A stretch of DNA of 64,000 nucleotides, from the NCBI RefSeq assembly GCF_905171765.1, contig NC_053392.1, forward strand, positions 410,361,299 through 410,425,298. The letters run 5' to 3'. The number at the start of each line of letters is the position of its first letter. The first letter of the stretch is position 1. Origin of the DNA: Bufo bufo. Its lineage: Eukaryota; Chordata; Amphibia; Anura; Bufonidae. The position numbers were made by a program, and so were the translations under genes. Below, in pieces: positions 22,677 to 33,631 of this stretch. The notes beneath the pieces were generated by a model that ran no database searches, was not told where the DNA came from, and worked only from the letters and a program-made list of their open reading frames with translations.

Positions 22677-23876
22677 CAGGGTGGGCCATTTATATGGCTA
22701 CACCTTAATAAAATGGGAATGGTTGGTGATATTAACTTCCTGTTTGTGGCACATTAGTATATGTGAGGGGGGAAACTTTTCAAGATGGGTGGTGAACATG
22801 GCGGCCATTTTGAAGTCGGCCATTTTGAATCCAACTTTTGTTTTTTCAATAGGAAGAGGGTCATGTGACACATCAAACTTATTGGGAATTTCACAAGAAA
22901 AACAATGGTGTGCTTGGTTTTAACATAACTTTATCTTTCATGAGTTATTTACAAGTTTCTGACCACTTATAAAATGTGTTCAATGTGCTGCCCATTGTGT
23001 TGAGTGTCAATGCAACCCTCTTCTCCCACTCTTCACACACTGATAGCAACACCACAGGAGAAATGCTAGCACAGGCTTCCAGTATCCGTAGTTTCAGGTG
23101 CTTCACAACTCGTATCTTCACAGCATAGACAATTGCCTTCAGATGACCCCAAAGATAAAAGTCTAAGAGGGTCACTGGATATGCAAAATTGCTACATGAT
23201 GATGTGTTTCCCTCTTTATGCACTGAAGCTGGCACGTTACCTGAGTTTTTCCAGCAAGATGGTGCACCCACCACCACATTATGGGTGTCAGGTCCGAGCA
23301 TTCCTAGATGAACAGTTTTCTGGAAAGTGGATTGGTCATCATGGGCCAGTTGAATGGCCCCCAAGGTCTCCCGATCTGACCCCCTTAGACTTTTATCTTT
23401 GGGGTCATCTGAAGGCAATTGTCTATGCTGTGAAGATACGAGATGTGCAGCACCTGAAACTACGGATACTGGAAGCCTGTGCTAGCATTTCTCCTGCAGT
23501 GTTGCTATCAGTGTGTGAAGAGTGGGAGAAGAGGGTTGCATTGACAATCCAACACAATGGGCAGCACATTGAACACATTTTATAAGTGGTCAGAAACTTG
23601 TAAATAACTCATGAAAGAATAAAGTTACATTAAAACCAAGCACACCATTGTTTTTCTTGTGAAATTCCCAATAAGTTTGATGTGTCACATGACCCTCTTC
23701 CTATTGAAAAAACAAAAGTTGGATTCAAAATGTCCGACTTCAAAATGGCCGCCATGGTCACCACCCATATGGAAAAGTTTCCCCCCTCACATATACTAAT
23801 GTGCCACAAACAGGAAGTTAATATCACCAACCATTCCCATTTTATTAAGGTGTATCCATATAAATGGCCCACCCTG
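22677..23876. mobile_element. Fold-back mariner-like element (DD41D-type)
   Basis: The ends cagggtgggccatttatatg and its inverted copy are flanked by TA (22675-22676 and 23877-23878). Two 500-bp arms (22677-23176 and 23377-23876) are reverse complements around a 200-bp centre. Both arms carry the transposase C-terminus, once on each strand. The element therefore looks like a 3'-end inverted duplication that keeps its transposase-binding ends and can only move with help. Confidence 0.8.
23245..23585 (+). pseudogene. Mariner-like transposase C-terminal third
   Basis: Reading EFFQQDGAP (second catalytic Asp), then after a frameshift near 23265 HYGCQVRAFLDEQF, and RSPDLTPLDFYLWGHLK with the final Asp. 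Counting across the frameshift gives about 41 residues between these Asp residues, which suggests DD41D rather than the DD34D of classic mariner. The tail EEWEKRVALTIQHNGQHIEH ends at 23585. A mirror-image copy of the tail reads on the minus strand from about 23180 to 22945. The N-terminal two thirds are missing. Confidence 0.7.
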
Positions 23877-23953
23877 TACAATATTCATAGTCATGAAAAT
23901 AAAGAAAACTCTTTGAATGAGAAGGTGTGTCCAAACTTTTGGTCTGTACTGTA

Positions 23954-24184
23954 GGTGGACTTATGGATGGGCCTTATGGGCATACAAACTGTCAGGCCCT
24001 GGGGCCAAGACCTTGAGCTGTGTAAAGGGCCCCAAAAATGGAGCTGCTTCCCGTCATCCCAGAACATAGATTTTGTGACCACAGTTACAAACAGCCTCCA
24101 GAGAGCCTGTTCTACACAAGACCAGTGGAGCCAGACTGCAGCTGGAGCCTATCATCATCCTCATCTGGTTGTAAGGAGGCAATA
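23954..24184. other. Unassigned sequence
   Basis: No protein or repeat recognised. It continues across the next element at its TA site (gaggcaata on the left, gtatattatttgtgg on the right). Confidence 0.4.
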
Positions 24185-24186
24185 TA

Positions 24187-25745
24187 CAGTTGCAAGAAAA
24201 AGTATGTGAACCCTTTGGAAGGATATGGATTTCTGCACAAATTGATCATAAAATATGATCTGATCTTCATCTAAGTCACAACAATAGACAATCACAGTCT
24301 GCTTAAACTAATAACACACAAATAATTAAATGCTACCATGTTTTTATTGAACACACCATGTAAACATTCACAGTGCAGGTGGAAAAAGTATGTGAACCCC
24401 TAGACTAATGACATCTCCAAAAGCTAATTGGAGTAAGGTGCCAGCCAACTGGAGTCCAATCAATGAGATGAGATTGGAGGTGTTGGTTACAGCTGCCCTG
24501 CCCTATAAAAAACGCACACCAGTTCTGGGTTTGCTTTTCACAAAAAGCATTGCCTGATGTGAATGTTGCCTCACACAAAAGACCTCTCAGAAGACCTACA
24601 ATTAAGAATTATTGACTTGCATAAAGCTGGAAAGGGTTATAATAGTATCTCCAAAAGCCTTGCTGTTCATCAGTCCACAGTAAGACAAATTGTCTATAAA
24701 TGGAGAAAGTTCAGCACTGCTGTTACTCTCCCTAGGAGTGGCCGTCCTGAAAAGATGACTGCAAGAACACAGCGCAGACTTACAAAAGTCTCTGGCATAT
24801 ACTAACATCCCTGTTAGCGAATCTACGATTCGTAAAACACTAAACAAGAATAGGTTTCATGGGATGATAACACGGAGGAAGCCACTGTTGTCCAAAAAAA
24901 ACATTGCTGCATGTTTACAGTTTGCACAAGAGCACATGGATGTTCCACAGCAGTACTGGCAAAATATTCTGTAGACAGATGAAACCAAAGTTTAGTTGTT
25001 TGGAAGAAACACACAACACTATGTGTGGAGAAAAAGAGGCACAGCGCACCAACATCAAAACCTCATCCCAACTGTGAAGTATGGTGGTGGGGGCATCATG
25101 GTTTGGGGCTGCTTTGCTGCATCAGGGCCTGTACGGATTGCTATCATCGAAGGAAAAATGAATTCTTAAGTTTATCAAGACATTTTGCAGGAGAACTTAA
25201 GGCCATCTGTCCACCAGCTAAAGCTCAACAGAAGATGGGTGTTGCAACAGGACAACGACCCAAAGCATAGAAGTAAAACAACAACAGAATGGCTTAAACA
25301 GAAGAAAATACGCCTTCTGGAGTGGCCTAGTCAGAGTCCTGACCTCAACCCGATTGAGATGCTGTGGCATGACCTCAAGAAAGCGATTCACACCAGACAT
25401 CCCAAGAATATTGCTGAACTGAAACAGTTCTGTAAAGAGGCATGGTCACAAATTACTCCTGACTGCAACTACAGGAAATGTTTGGATGAAGTTATTGCTG
25501 CCAAAGGAGGTTCAACCAGTTATTAAATCCAAGGGTTCACATACTTTTTTCCACCTGCACTTTGAATGTTTACATGTGTGTTCAATAAAAACATGGTAAC
25601 ATTTAATTCTTTGTGTGTTATTAGTTTAAGCATACTGTGATTGTCTATTGTTGTGACTTAAATGAAGATCAGATCACATTTTATGACCAATTTGTGCAAA
25701 AATCCATATCATTCCAAAGGGTTCACATACTTTTTCTTCCAACTG
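24187..25745 (+). mobile_element. Tc1-like element, DD34E, full length
   Basis: The ends cagttgcaagaaaaagtatg and, inverted, cagttggaagaaaaagtatg are flanked by TA. Inner copies of the core (ggaaaaagtatgtgaacc near 24383, and its complement near 25535) give an IR/DR arrangement with ~220-bp terminal repeats. The 1559-bp length is that of a complete element, but the gene is dead. Confidence 0.9.
24563..25526 (+). pseudogene. Tc1-like DD34E transposase, inactivated
   Basis: N-terminus [20 protein letters not shown] with the paired-like helix-turn-helix ([20 protein letters not shown]) and the GRP-like linker SGRPEKM. Catalytic residues are present: TDETK (Asp), QQDNDPKH (Asp) and PDLNPIEMLW (Glu), with 34 residues between the last two. 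Lesions: a frameshift near 24795, then stops at about 24973 (where Trp is usual), about 24994 and about 25168. The last 113 codons (25185-25526) are open and end AAKGGSTSY. Confidence 0.9.
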
Positions 25746-25786
25746 TAGTATATTATTTGTGGCACTAAATTCTAATTTATCTCACA

Positions 25787-25950
25787 TTAAAGGGACACTA
25801 TAGTCCCCAGAATCACTGCAGCTTAATGTAGTGGCTCTGGTCTTTATAGCCTGTCGGCTTTTTAATGTAAACACGGCTGCACTGCAGCACTGGCGTTAGT
25901 TAATATGGCAGATCATATGGGTGGGGCATTGTGATGTTACATGGGGGAAC
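25787..25950. mobile_element. TTAA MITE fragment
   Basis: It begins ttaaagggacactatagtcc, a MITE-like end at TTAA, with a small inverted pair (cactgcagcttaatgtagtg). No matching right end is found. Confidence 0.4.
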
Positions 25951-25979
25951 GGCAAACTTTTATTTTGCCTAGGGCGGCA

Positions 25980-26360
25980 AAAATCCTTGCTCCAGCCCTG
26001 GGGCACATATCTGGCATAACTACTGTGGGGGAGGCACATATCTGGCTAATCTACTGTGAGGGGGCACATATCTGGGCATAACTACTGTGAGGGAGGTACA
26101 TATCTAACATATCTACTGTGAGAAGGCACATATCTGGCATAAATACTGTGAGGGGCACATATCTGGGCATAACTACTGCGAAGGGCACATATCTGGGCAT
26201 AACTACTGTGACAGGAACAAAGGTGGGCATAACTGCTGTGAGGGGCCACAAGAAGGACATAACTTTTGTGAAGGGACCACAAGGTGGGCTTAATTACTGT
26301 GAGGGGCCACAAGGTGGGCATTAGTAGTGTGAGGGGCCACAATGTGGGCATTAGTACAGT
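25980..26360 (+). repeat. Minisatellite, about 32-bp units
   Basis: Units such as gcataactactgtgaggg plus cacatatctg or cacaaggtgg repeat about a dozen times with drift. Confidence 0.8.
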
Positions 26361-26446
26361 GTGGTAGCACTTAGGGGAAATGATTTTACAGGGGCAGTCA
26401 CCATCTCTTCCTTATGTGATTATTCTTTTTTTCTCTATCACCACAG

Positions 26447-26498
26447 GGACCATGTTCTGGATCAAGTGGACCATCACGCCAACGACACCCTGGATGAG
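26447..26498 (+). other. Possible 52-bp exon
   Basis: A pyrimidine tract and acceptor (tttttttctctatcaccacag) precede it and a donor (gaggtaggac) follows. One frame is open throughout and reads DHVLDQVDHHANDTLDE, with balanced codons. I cannot identify the protein. The flanks (26361-26670) show nothing else. It could be a stray exon of a host gene or part of the adjacent hAT element. Confidence 0.3.
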
Positions 26499-26670
26499 GT
26501 AGGACCAGATTTTATTAGGACTGGGTGAGTGTAGCCATGCATTGGGCTTAGGGCTCTTTAACACGAGGGGATGCCATGCGGGTAAACAAGAAAATGACGT
26601 TGTGCTGGACTGCTGGTATAATTACACAATGCTATGGGACTGGTATGTAATTTTTTTCCAGGGCTGGTTT

Positions 26671-29608
26671 TCATACCCAGTCTGGCCCTGTCCATGCCTC
26701 ATTCATTTTTAGAAATGTGAGGTAGTCAACACTGTCGTGAGCTAGGCGAGTGCGCTTATTGGTCACGATTCCCCCTGCTGCGCTGAATGTCCTTTCGGAC
26801 AGGACACTAGACGAGGGGCAAGCCAACAGTTCCACGGCAAATTGTGCCAGCTCTAGCCAGAGGTCAAGCCTGCCCACCCAGTAGTCCAGGGGTTCATCAC
26901 TTCTCAGAGCATCCACATTGGCCGTTAACCTGATGTAGTGGGACACCTGTCGGTCTAGACGTTTCCTGATGCTGGATCCGGGGGACAGCTGTCGATGGGT
27001 CGGCTGAAAGAATGATCTCATATCAGAAGTGACCAACACATCTTCAAATCGCCCTCTTCTTGCAGGCGCTGTTGGATTGGTACCCACAACTATTTCTCTG
27101 TGAGTAAAAATTCCTCTGCCAGCGCCCGCAAAAGCAGAATGCAGCATTTCTCGAAGCAAGGCCTAGAATTACTGCATTCTGACAGCCCTCTGTGATGGTG
27201 GTAACGTTTACGCCATTTTTTTTTGTACCGGGGGTCTAAGTACGTTGCCACTCAGTACTGGTCCTTGCCCTTTATGCTTTTTATACGGGGGTCCCTCTTA
27301 AAACACTGGAGCATGAAGGCCCCCATTTGCACTAAACTGGAAGCGGTGTAGTGGCCTGGCTCCTGCTCATCATCCAGGATAATGTCATCCTCGTTCTCCT
27401 CCCCCCATCCACGGACAACACCAGGGATCCCAGAAAGGTTTAAAGGATGCTCTTCTTGCTCCTCCTCATCCGCCCCGGCACCATCCTCCTCTGACTCCTC
27501 TTCAGACTCCTGTTGTTGACTTGTCTCAGAAGGAGTAGCCACTCATGGGAATTCATCCAGCATTGCGACTTCCTCATCTTCCTGCTCCTCTACGGCTTGA
27601 TCAATGGCACAACAATGCACGCTCCAGAAAGAAGGCGTAAGGTACGATGTCACTGATGGCACCCTGGCTGCTACTGACCAGTTTGGTGATCTCATCAAAT
27701 GGCAGCAGAAGTCTGCATGCATCGCGCATGAGCAGCCACTGGTGCAGTTAATTAAAACCAAGCTCCCCAAAACCTGTCCTGCCGCAGAGTTCATACAGGT
27801 AGTCGTTAACTGCACATTTCTGGTGGAGCAGTCTATCAAGCATATACAAGGTTGAGTTCCATCGCGTCGGGCAGTCACAAATAAGAAGTCTGACAGCAGG
27901 TTGTGTCGCTGCTGAATGTCAGCAAGGCGAGCCTTAGCCGTGTAAGATCTTCTGAAATGGCCAGAGATTTTCCTGACCTGCCGCAAGACGTCCTGGACCC
28001 CAGGGTATTTGACAACGAATCGCTGCACGACCAAGTTCAGGACTTGTGTTATGCACAGCACGTGTGTCATTTTGCCCTGTTTCAGCGCGCTCAGCAGATT
28101 GGCACTGTTGTCGCACACCACTTTACCAACTGTCAAATTGAGCGTGGTTAGCCACTGATCTGCCTGTGAACGCAAAGTTAAAAGGAATGATTTCATGGCA
28201 CAACAGACGCAGCACAGCATGGCAGCAACTTACCTGGCATGTCGAATAGGTTCTGGGGATCTTGGGGGGCACAGCGGAAGAGACGGTAGCAGCGAAAGAG
28301 GAGGAGTCAGCTGAGGAGGAGAGGGAGGATGGAGTAGGAGGAGGAGAAGAAGAGGCAGGCCTGCATGCAATCGGTGGCGGTAAAACCAAATCTACACTGG
28401 TGCCATGGGTTACATGCTTGACGGCCGTCAGAAGGTTCACCCAGTGGGCAGTAAAAGTTATATACCATCCCGGCCCGTGTTTGCTAGAACACGTGTCTGT
28501 GGTTAGATGTATCTTGGCACCGACACTGCGTGCCAGAGATACATTCACTTGCCGCTGAATGTGGCCATATAGCTCTGGGATGCCCTTCTGGGAGAAATAT
28601 TTCCTTCCTTGGACCTTCCATTGCGGTGTTCCAATGGCCTCAGATTCCACCAGTTTATATGGCAGTAGTTGCCGGGCTATCAGTTCCGACAAGCCAGCGG
28701 TCAACCGTTGGGCAAGAGGGTTATCTGGCGTCATAATTTTTTTACGCTTGAACATTTGGGCCACGGAAGCTTGCCTTTTGCCAGATAAACGTGAGGACGG
28801 CATGATGGAAGGTGGAGTGGAGGACAATTGGGAGAGAGGAGAAGGAGAAGGAGGAGAAGAGGCTGGACGGTGAGCGCCTGGAGTGTGGCTTTGTGGGTTC
28901 TGACGGCATTTCTCCCATTGGGCTCTGTGATGGGCAGTCGTCCCTAGGTGAGTGTTGGGCTTGCTGCGACTTATGCGTTGACTGCAAAAGCTGCAGATGG
29001 CAACACTATTGTCAGCAGCGGACACATTAAAAAAAAGCCCACACTGCAGAGCCATGTGCCAACGTCCTGGGAGCGCCAGATGTGACCGTACATGGTTGAT
29101 GGCTCGCTCCTGATGCATTAGCAGTCTGGTTTTTCCCTCCTGTGCAATGTAAGTTCTGTCTGCTTCTCCTGACTATCTGCTGGTCCATCTCTCCCTCTGA
29201 ACTCCCCTCCTCTTCCTGTTTTGTGGGAACCCACGTGACATCCATAGACACGTCATCATCGACGTCACCTTCCCCACCACTAACATTAGAGATCTAGGAG
29301 TAGGCAGCAACAGCGGGGACCAACCTCCGTGGGCTGATCTGTGTACTGTCGTCAGTGGCGGCCGTTGCTACCTCCTCTTCCTGATCCGATTCCAAGAATG
29401 GCTGCGCATCAGAAATGTCTTGTTATGGGTCGGAAAATAATTCCTGTGACTCAAGCGGAGGGTATATGGTGGTGGTGGTGTCTTTGAGGTGCACACAGCA
29501 GAGAGTGAAGAGGGTGCAGATAGAAAGGTTGAGGAGGGTGCAGAAGCGGAAGGCTGAGTGAGCCACTCAACCAAGTCTGGTGTGTCCTTTGACGTAATCG
29601 AACGCACC
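26671..29608 (-). pseudogene. BED-finger hAT transposase, left duplicate, degraded
   Basis: hAT transposases carry a BED zinc finger, an RNase-H-like catalytic core and a C-terminal dimerisation domain. On the minus strand: an acidic/Ser-Pro N-terminal stretch (29607-29368, TPDLVEWLTQPS), BED finger from about 29000 (VAICSFCSQRI; its second half lost in a 27-bp-scale deletion relative to the right copy), HLTTDTCSSKHG with the first Asp, VVCDNSANLLSAL with the second Asp near 28125, an acidic linker (27540-27400), and the dimerisation block LACPSSSVLSERTFSAAGG near 26800. Damage includes several frameshifts, a stop where Trp is expected at 27252-27254, and the LTR insertion that cuts off the N-terminus at 29609. 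Confidence 0.85.
28164..28233 (-). other. Possible 70-bp intron in hAT transposase
   Basis: On the minus strand the donor cag/gtaagt (28233) and acceptor ttcacag/gc (28164) flank 70 bp. Removing it joins YSTCQ to ADQWLTTLNL in one frame. Alternatively it is simply a frameshifted stretch. Confidence 0.35.
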
Positions 29609-29613
29609 TTCTG

Positions 29614-31170
29614 TGTAAAGGAGGAATATAAATCACTAATATTTATGCAAATATCAATAATTAATATTCATAAATGGGAGGAGACGTCTATTGATGACTC
29701 CACCCATTTATGCCTATATATAATAATAACACAATACCTTTGCTATGCTTTACACTAATCACTATGCTAGCTGCATACGCCTTACTAACTAACTATCGCC
29801 AATAACTACACGTTACACAGATAGTTACAAGTAACACAGTATTTATTACAACCTAATACACTAAGCACGCAATACACTAACAATACAGCACTACAAATCC
29901 TAAACTACACTACACGCTCCCAATTCCACCCATAAACTAACTACACAGTTCACATATACAAGTATATAACAACCCACCCCACCTGACTATTCACTGTCCC
30001 TACGGGGTATGACGAAGGGTTAAAAGGATTGTTTGCAGAGCAGAGGCATGCTCTACAGAGGACAGACAACCAAGGCAGGGAACCAGGGTAACCACCAGGG
30101 GTTAATCAGGGCTAACCAGGGTTCAGGGGTCTATGGGGGGTGAACCAGGGGAGAGCAGGCACACAGGGAACCAGGGGATGAGCAGGATATATGGGAGAGG
30201 GTATAGTTGGTGGGATAGGGGTTTGGGAAGGGTAAATCAGGAACCAGGGGTGAGGGTTCCAGGGGAGAGAGCAGTAGGGGATAGAATACCAGCAGGGGAG
30301 CCGGGGCTGCCGGATATTTATCCCCCGGCGGGCCCGCACTCCCGCGCCACCAGGGGGCGCGCGCGCGCCCCCATCATCCACGTGGGCCGGCACAGTGATA
30401 TGACGTCACTGCGCCAGCCAGCACATCGGGGACGCGCTGCAGACAGGCTGGAGAAGCCTTTGATCTCCCGCCTGCTGCACCTAGCATTCCGGACAGTGCG
30501 ATAGTAATCGCACTGTCGGAATGCACATAATAGAAGGAGGAGAGGCTTCTCCCCTTCTTCTATCATGTGTAATTATCTCCAGCGGCGCTGGGGATAATTA
30601 CAACAAAGGGCTCAGATTCTGTTGAATCTGAGCTCTTTGTATCCATCAGGATGACCGGACCCTTGTCCGGTCATTCTGATACAATTAGCCAGATTGCATC
30701 GGTGCGAATGCTTGGGGCACATTCACACCGATGCACCTGGTTTCTGTTGTAGGAGGGGGGGAATATATATAATATACATGTGTATTGATGCTTGGGGCAC
30801 ATCCATACACATGTATACATTAATCATACATTCTAAGGGGGATTATATAAGGGGCCACATTCATATATATAAGGGGGCACAGGCCCCTACATTACAAGGG
30901 GGCACAAGCCCCTACAATATAAGGGGGCACAAGCCCCTACAATATAAGGGGGCACAAGCCCCTACAATATAAGGGGGCACATATTTCCCACAGGGGCCAC
31001 CATGAGCCCCTGGGGATCACCATGGGCAGACGTGCGCAGATGCTGGGCACATTTGCGCACATCGTCCCATGATGCTATGGCTAATGTATGCACATATATA
31101 CCATACATGCCCGCACGTGTTTGCAGGCATGCATGGATATATATGCATACGTCTCAACCGTTCCTCAACA
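29614..31170 (-). repeat. 3' LTR of gag-only element, 1,557 bp
   Basis: Plus-strand ends tgtaaagg...cctcaaca. It contains a GC-rich segment with palindromes (30300-30480), two near-perfect inverted pairs (around 30530-30600 and 30600-30690), and a 25-bp tandem repeat (aagggggcacaagcccctac plus aatat) with three copies at about 30895-30972. Compared with the LTR at 36686 it lacks about 400 bp after position 30303. Confidence 0.85.
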
Positions 31171-33631
31171 ATCCCCCTGTTGTCGGACTATATAATACGA
31201 CAATATAATGGGGGAACGGGTTGAGATATATTTGCCCCCCTTCAACCCCATCTTTGGTGGAAGTTCAGGAAGAACTGTAGTGCACACTGATCTTTAGGTA
31301 CTTAGACATCCCTAATCCAGCTTCCTCCGACCTGCCCTTCACCGTAACCTACTCCTCCGTCCACAGGATACACCGTCTTCTTCTTGACATCTTTAGGATA
31401 CCACACACCCACAGTCTCTTTAACAGTCTTTTAGTGTCGGCCACCCCCACTTTGGAGTGACCACACCCCCACAGTCTCTCGGTAATTCTGCCGATCTTCA
31501 GGTATCTTCATCCCCCCCCCAATTCTGGAGTGGGTTCACCCTTACAGTCTTTAACTGGCCTTTCTTTAACAGTCTCTTGGTGTCGGCCACCCCCACTTTG
31601 GAGTGGCCACACCCCCACAGTCTCTCGGTAGTTCTGCCGATCTTCAGGTATGGCCCGCCTCCACGGCATCTGGAGCGGGTTCACCCTCACAGTCTCAGTC
31701 CCAACTTTCTTCTATTTTCCATCTTGATGGGTGCGGTTCTCCCATGGACAGATTAATAGGTCTTTACAAGGAAGGTCAAACTCTTAAGCGGTGATGTCAT
31801 AGTACCTAAATTCTACTGCGGAGAACACCTCCATCACACTACACATCCAGCCTTTCCCTTAAGAACCTTACCGTTCCAGGGTTCAAGGTGGCAAATGAAT
31901 GATGCCTGTCCCTATCGTGACCTAACCTTATCCCCATTACATGTCACATCCCTCCCAACATCACCAAAATCATTATATGTATGTGTACCCATAGAGACTC
32001 ATGCAACCTGGCAAATCTCTACACCTCCAAAGACAGAGGTAGGTCGCAGACCCCTGTGTCAATGGGAAACGAGTATAGGATGCAAATGTGTACAGCCAAA
32101 TAATAACTCACCGCAGTGTGTTGGGAGAGTTTCCTTGGGTGTGGGCTGTCACACATTTGTACCTAGAGTGTCTATGGGTACACCATCGAACAACAAACAC
32201 AATCAATAAATGTACAATACAATGTGCTATGGGGTTTCAGGGTAGTACAAGTTATACATCCCGAACCCTCATAGGAAACAAAGTGTGTCCATACAATATT
32301 TGGCTACAGGAACAATGTTTGAGTTATGTCCTGAGCCTCCCCCTCCGGATAGTTCTGTAAAGTTCTGTCTGGTTCTGGTGTATTTGGTCAATAAGTCCCT
32401 TGACCCTCCGATTACGATGACCAGAACCAGAAGAAGTTTCACTGGGTGAAACAAGTGATAATAAGTTCTTCCACCCGAACGTCTCCCAAGTCTTCCTCCA
32501 GAGCCTTAAATAATGCTCCCGCTGGATTGTGGCACAGTCTTCATTTCTATAACACCTCTAGGCAGAGGTCGCTTCGTTGCCAAAATCCAGTGGGATCCTC
32601 TGGAGCTTCACAACAGTGTCAGGGGGAATAGCTGGCCTCTTCTGTGGCATCTCCTGGGTTTTTCTTCCGCTCCATATAAAATCACACCTATGGCAGAAGA
32701 AAACACCAGGCGCTCCCGGGGGAATTTCTCCCCTAACAGTGCAATTAAATGTGAAAATTTCCAGCACCAATACCTTTGACCCATGGGTAGAGAAAGGTAT
32801 TGGGCTGCCCTTTGTCTCACAGGGCTCCTCATTATCCCAACTCTGGTGTCTGAACACCCTACCTTCAGAGGATTGCGTCCTCTGCTACACATCCCTCTGC
32901 ACCAACAGATAAGGATGGCCACCCTACTAGGTTAGGATAACTGGAGTACTGTGGACAAAGCACCATCTTGTCATTGATGGCACCGGATCCCTGTCCACTC
33001 ATGTGTACCCAGGCCGATTTCCCCCTGTGATCCCATCTTGTGGAGGCCCGCAGAACCAATGGCATAGTCATGCCCTGGCTCCCCAGGACCCCACAACACA
33101 AGAACACAGTCCACACTCTGCTGCCAAACACTCTGCGTCCAATCCCTATCAGAGCTGTGCTGCCTGCTCGGACTAGAATCAAGTGCGCAGCACAACATTA
33201 CACCAATGTTGTCTGTCCGCCCCAGTCCCCAGTGTAACACAGCTCTACCGAAAACCTGGAGCACAACAACGCCATCTGTATCGATCTGAGACCCTGGTTG
33301 CCCAGAATAATATCACATCATCCTTTGTGTGCTGCATTGAGAAAGTCCTTATGCCTTCTCCCGACCAGCAGGATTTCCCGTGTGATATTATCTGCTCGCG
33401 AACCTATACGTTCTCGATCCACAGTATAACACTGTTCCACTCCAAGGGGACCCAGAATGAAACAAAGACAGCAGATGGGACTTACAACACTACATAAATC
33501 AGCATGGTAGAACACATCCGTAGACAAGGACTACCATCATCAACATCAAGAAAAACTTACAAACAGATAACAAAAACACACAACATGGACATACACAGGG
33601 AACAAACGGTGTAACAAATAGTACAGGGGTG
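31171..33631 (-). other. Pol-less internal region of LTR element
   Basis: No RT, integrase, protease or envelope motif is seen on either strand. A ~147-bp unit (gtgtcggccacccccacttt) is tandemly duplicated at about 31430-31700. Short ORFs at 32.5-33.3 kb on both strands overlap each other and are unrecognisable. The left 1 kb is repeated at 38661-40645. Confidence 0.6.

Larger units (their letters stand above)
21815..23951. mobile_element. Fold-back Tc1-like element with nested element
   Basis: The ends cagtacagaccaaaagtttg (21815) and its inverted copy ending 23951 are both flanked by TA. Both ends are built from the transposase 3' region. The last part of the gene lies on the minus strand at 21956-22228, and the same text lies on the plus strand at 22500-22590. 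The element is thus an inverted duplication of one transposon end around a ~270-bp centre. A second element (22677-23876) sits in its right arm at a TA. Confidence 0.8.

Noticed and set aside
30694..30972. ORF of 92 codons with repeated peptide in the LTR
   Set aside because: Produced by the 25-bp LTR repeat; the same occurs at 38144-38437 and 40703-40972.
32446..33497. ORFs of about 100 codons as a possible env or pol of the LTR element
   Set aside because: Mutually overlapping on both strands, no catalytic motif, no membrane segment or cleavage site pattern.
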